Shown here one piece after another: positions 62,737 to 64,000 of a DNA stretch of 64,000 nt (positions are counted from its first letter, which is position 1; the number at the start of each line of letters is the position of its first letter). This DNA comes from Hypoxylon rubiginosum. Taxonomy: Eukaryota; Ascomycota; Sordariomycetes; Xylariales; Hypoxylaceae. Both the position numbers and the translations under genes were made by a program. The DNA is taken from NCBI GenBank assembly GCA_902806565.1, contig CADCXA010000066.1, positions 310,001 to 374,000 on the forward strand, in the 5' to 3' direction. The notes beneath the pieces were generated by a model. It was not told the origin of the DNA. It saw nothing but the letters and a program-made list of their open reading frames with translations, and made no database searches.

Positions 62737-64000
62737 CTACAACACATAACGGAAGACGTCCTTCTGCTGTTTGTCTGTGAGGTCGAGGAACTCGTCGCCG
62801 GAGCTGCTAGCTTCGCCTGCTGCTAGGCTCATCCTGTCGCGCCTCTTGTTCTCCCAAATAAGGTAGAACCGCAGGGCGATGCTGAACAAGATACACAAAG
62901 CGAAACAGACGAAAGCAGCGAGGAAGGCAGACTTGTACCCCGGTGCTTCGCGCGTTAGGAAGAGCTGAGGTGCGACAACCTGCCCTACACAGAAGGCTAC
63001 GTACATCATGGCACTACAATGACGGGAGTCAGCAATAACTTCTCCTGAAGCATGTTGGAAATGGAAAATGAGAACCCCTGATATTACTTACGATGCGGTA
63101 GCTTTTTTCGTATAGCCTGCGAAATTACTCGCGACTAGAGACATAGTGAGTGTCCCGACTATTCCGTGCTTTTTATTATTACGTTAGCGTACTTCATCAG
63201 TCTATGAGACAGCGAGGCAACGAACAGTTTGGACAATATAATAGCTTCCCAGAAGACCGCGTTGGTTTTCTCGGGGCAATGTGTAGAGCAGAACGGCCCC
63301 AATAAGTGCCGGAATTTGACAGCCTAGCACACGGTTAGGAGAGATAGGCAAAAGGGGTGTATCAGAAAACGTACCAGCGATGAGCCAGGTGCGGATATTC
63401 TTGAAGCGCTTCGTCATAAAGCCGCCGAACAGGATACATATGGCTTGAATCACACCAAGTGGCACCAAAAGGAGAGTCTGGGTTGAAAAGAGTTAGTGTT
63501 TAAAGTTAGACCCGAAGCTGGGAGGTCTTACCGAGTAAAGGGTGCTGAAGCCAAACCCCTTAACAACGATAGACCCAAAAGAGGCGACTCCACCTGCGGG
63601 TCTAAAATGAAGACATCTCCGTTAGTAACTTATCCAGCTAGACAAGATACCTGAAGAGTCCAGGGAACGGTTTAACATACTATAGAAGAGTTAGTTATGG
63701 TCAAAGGCGAACATCGAATTCAAGGGATAGGGGTTCAGAACTAGAATGACATATGTTTTTAGGTACGTACCATGTCGTCGAGGAAAAAGGTGGCCACGAG
63801 GATCCAGCATTGAATGTCGAGCATACATTCCTTGAACTGAGACCATTTCCAAACATGGTTCTAAGGTCTGTTAGCGTGTGTGCGGAGAATGGTAAGGACC
63901 ACATGGAAGACATGCCTCGATGCCGGTACGATTGCTTCGAACACGCTCGATAGCCAAAGCTCTATCCTCTTCGGAAAGCCAGCGAGCATTCAACGGAGAG
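62737..64000 (-). CDS. DAL5/allantoate-type MFS permease, 3' part (5' end outside window)
   Basis: The gene enters from the right edge. Exons seen: 64000-63916, 63860-63771, 63679-63651, 63601-63532, 63477-63375, 63323-63226, 63168-63092, 63013-62737. It covers roughly the second half of an anion:cation symporter family permease (NARWLSEEDRALAIERVR, then NHVWKWSQFKECMLD, GGVASFGSIVVKGFGFS, SNFAGYTKK, MMYVAFCVGQ, and a charged C-terminal tail ending at 62737). Family members take up allantoate, pantothenate, nicotinate and similar small acids at the plasma membrane. The first visible intron keeps frame only with a GC donor (GCATGT at 63915-63910). The 29-bp exon 63679-63651 adds ten residues (YVKPFPGLFR) not typical of the family and is the least certain call. 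The first donor after the QT at 63226 is GTTCGT. Confidence 0.8.

Noticed and set aside
51177..64000. Secondary-metabolite biosynthetic cluster
   Set aside because: Regulator and exporter are present, but no PKS, NRPS, terpene cyclase or prenyltransferase is seen; the only P450 is a distant pseudogene.

Overview
The window is nuclear DNA of a filamentous ascomycete (Pezizomycotina; the class cannot be fixed from sequence alone). The evidence is genes with several 49-124 bp introns, fungal families (Zn2Cys6 regulator, fungal rhodopsin-like membrane protein, GH3 xylosidase, AA7-type oxidase), and long AT-rich blocks that look like repeat-induced point mutation (RIP) carried almost to completion.

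Layout. 1-4985 is a RIP-degraded AT block with no gene. 4986-19010 is a gene region: an anchored PAN/Apple-like protein (6923-7896, +), an SMP-domain protein (8351-8946, -), a secreted GH3 beta-xylosidase (9909-12656, +), a secreted FAD-linked oxidase of the isoamyl-alcohol-oxidase type (12777-14791, -), a broken cytochrome P450 fragment (15663-16438, -) and a seven-helix rhodopsin-like protein (17556-19010, +). 19011-21660 is a decayed Fot1/pogo-type DNA transposon: its transposase C-terminus is still readable and the rest is AT-rich. 21817-27623 is a complete Ty1/copia retrotransposon with identical 182-bp LTRs and a perfect 5-bp target duplication. 27900-50610 is a second, about 22.7-kb, AT block with internal diverged repeats. 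50611-64000 is gene-bearing again: a Zn2Cys6 regulator (51177-53109, +), a full-size ABCB multidrug transporter (53389-57387, -), a MITE (58053-58345), a membrane-anchored double amidohydrolase (58464-61516, -) and the 3' part of a DAL5-type MFS permease running off the right edge (62737-64000, -).

How the genes relate. The xylosidase and the FAD oxidase are convergent secreted enzymes that fit plant-polymer or oligosaccharide use; GGC(A/T)4 sites in front of the xylosidase suggest XlnR/Xyr1 control. The regulator, ABC transporter, amidohydrolase and permease form a plausible uptake/efflux/degradation neighbourhood, but there is no PKS, NRPS or terpene synthase, so it is not a recognisable biosynthetic cluster.

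The most interesting element is the copia retrotransposon. Gag and Pol lie in the same frame, separated by one UGA inside the known readthrough context UGA-CUAG, with a small hairpin just downstream. Pol has no useful ATG of its own, so readthrough is the likely expression route. The element also appears to be primed by the 5' half of tRNA-Lys(CUU) and carries a four-copy 48-bp coding minisatellite. I saw no tRNA, rRNA or CRISPR array.
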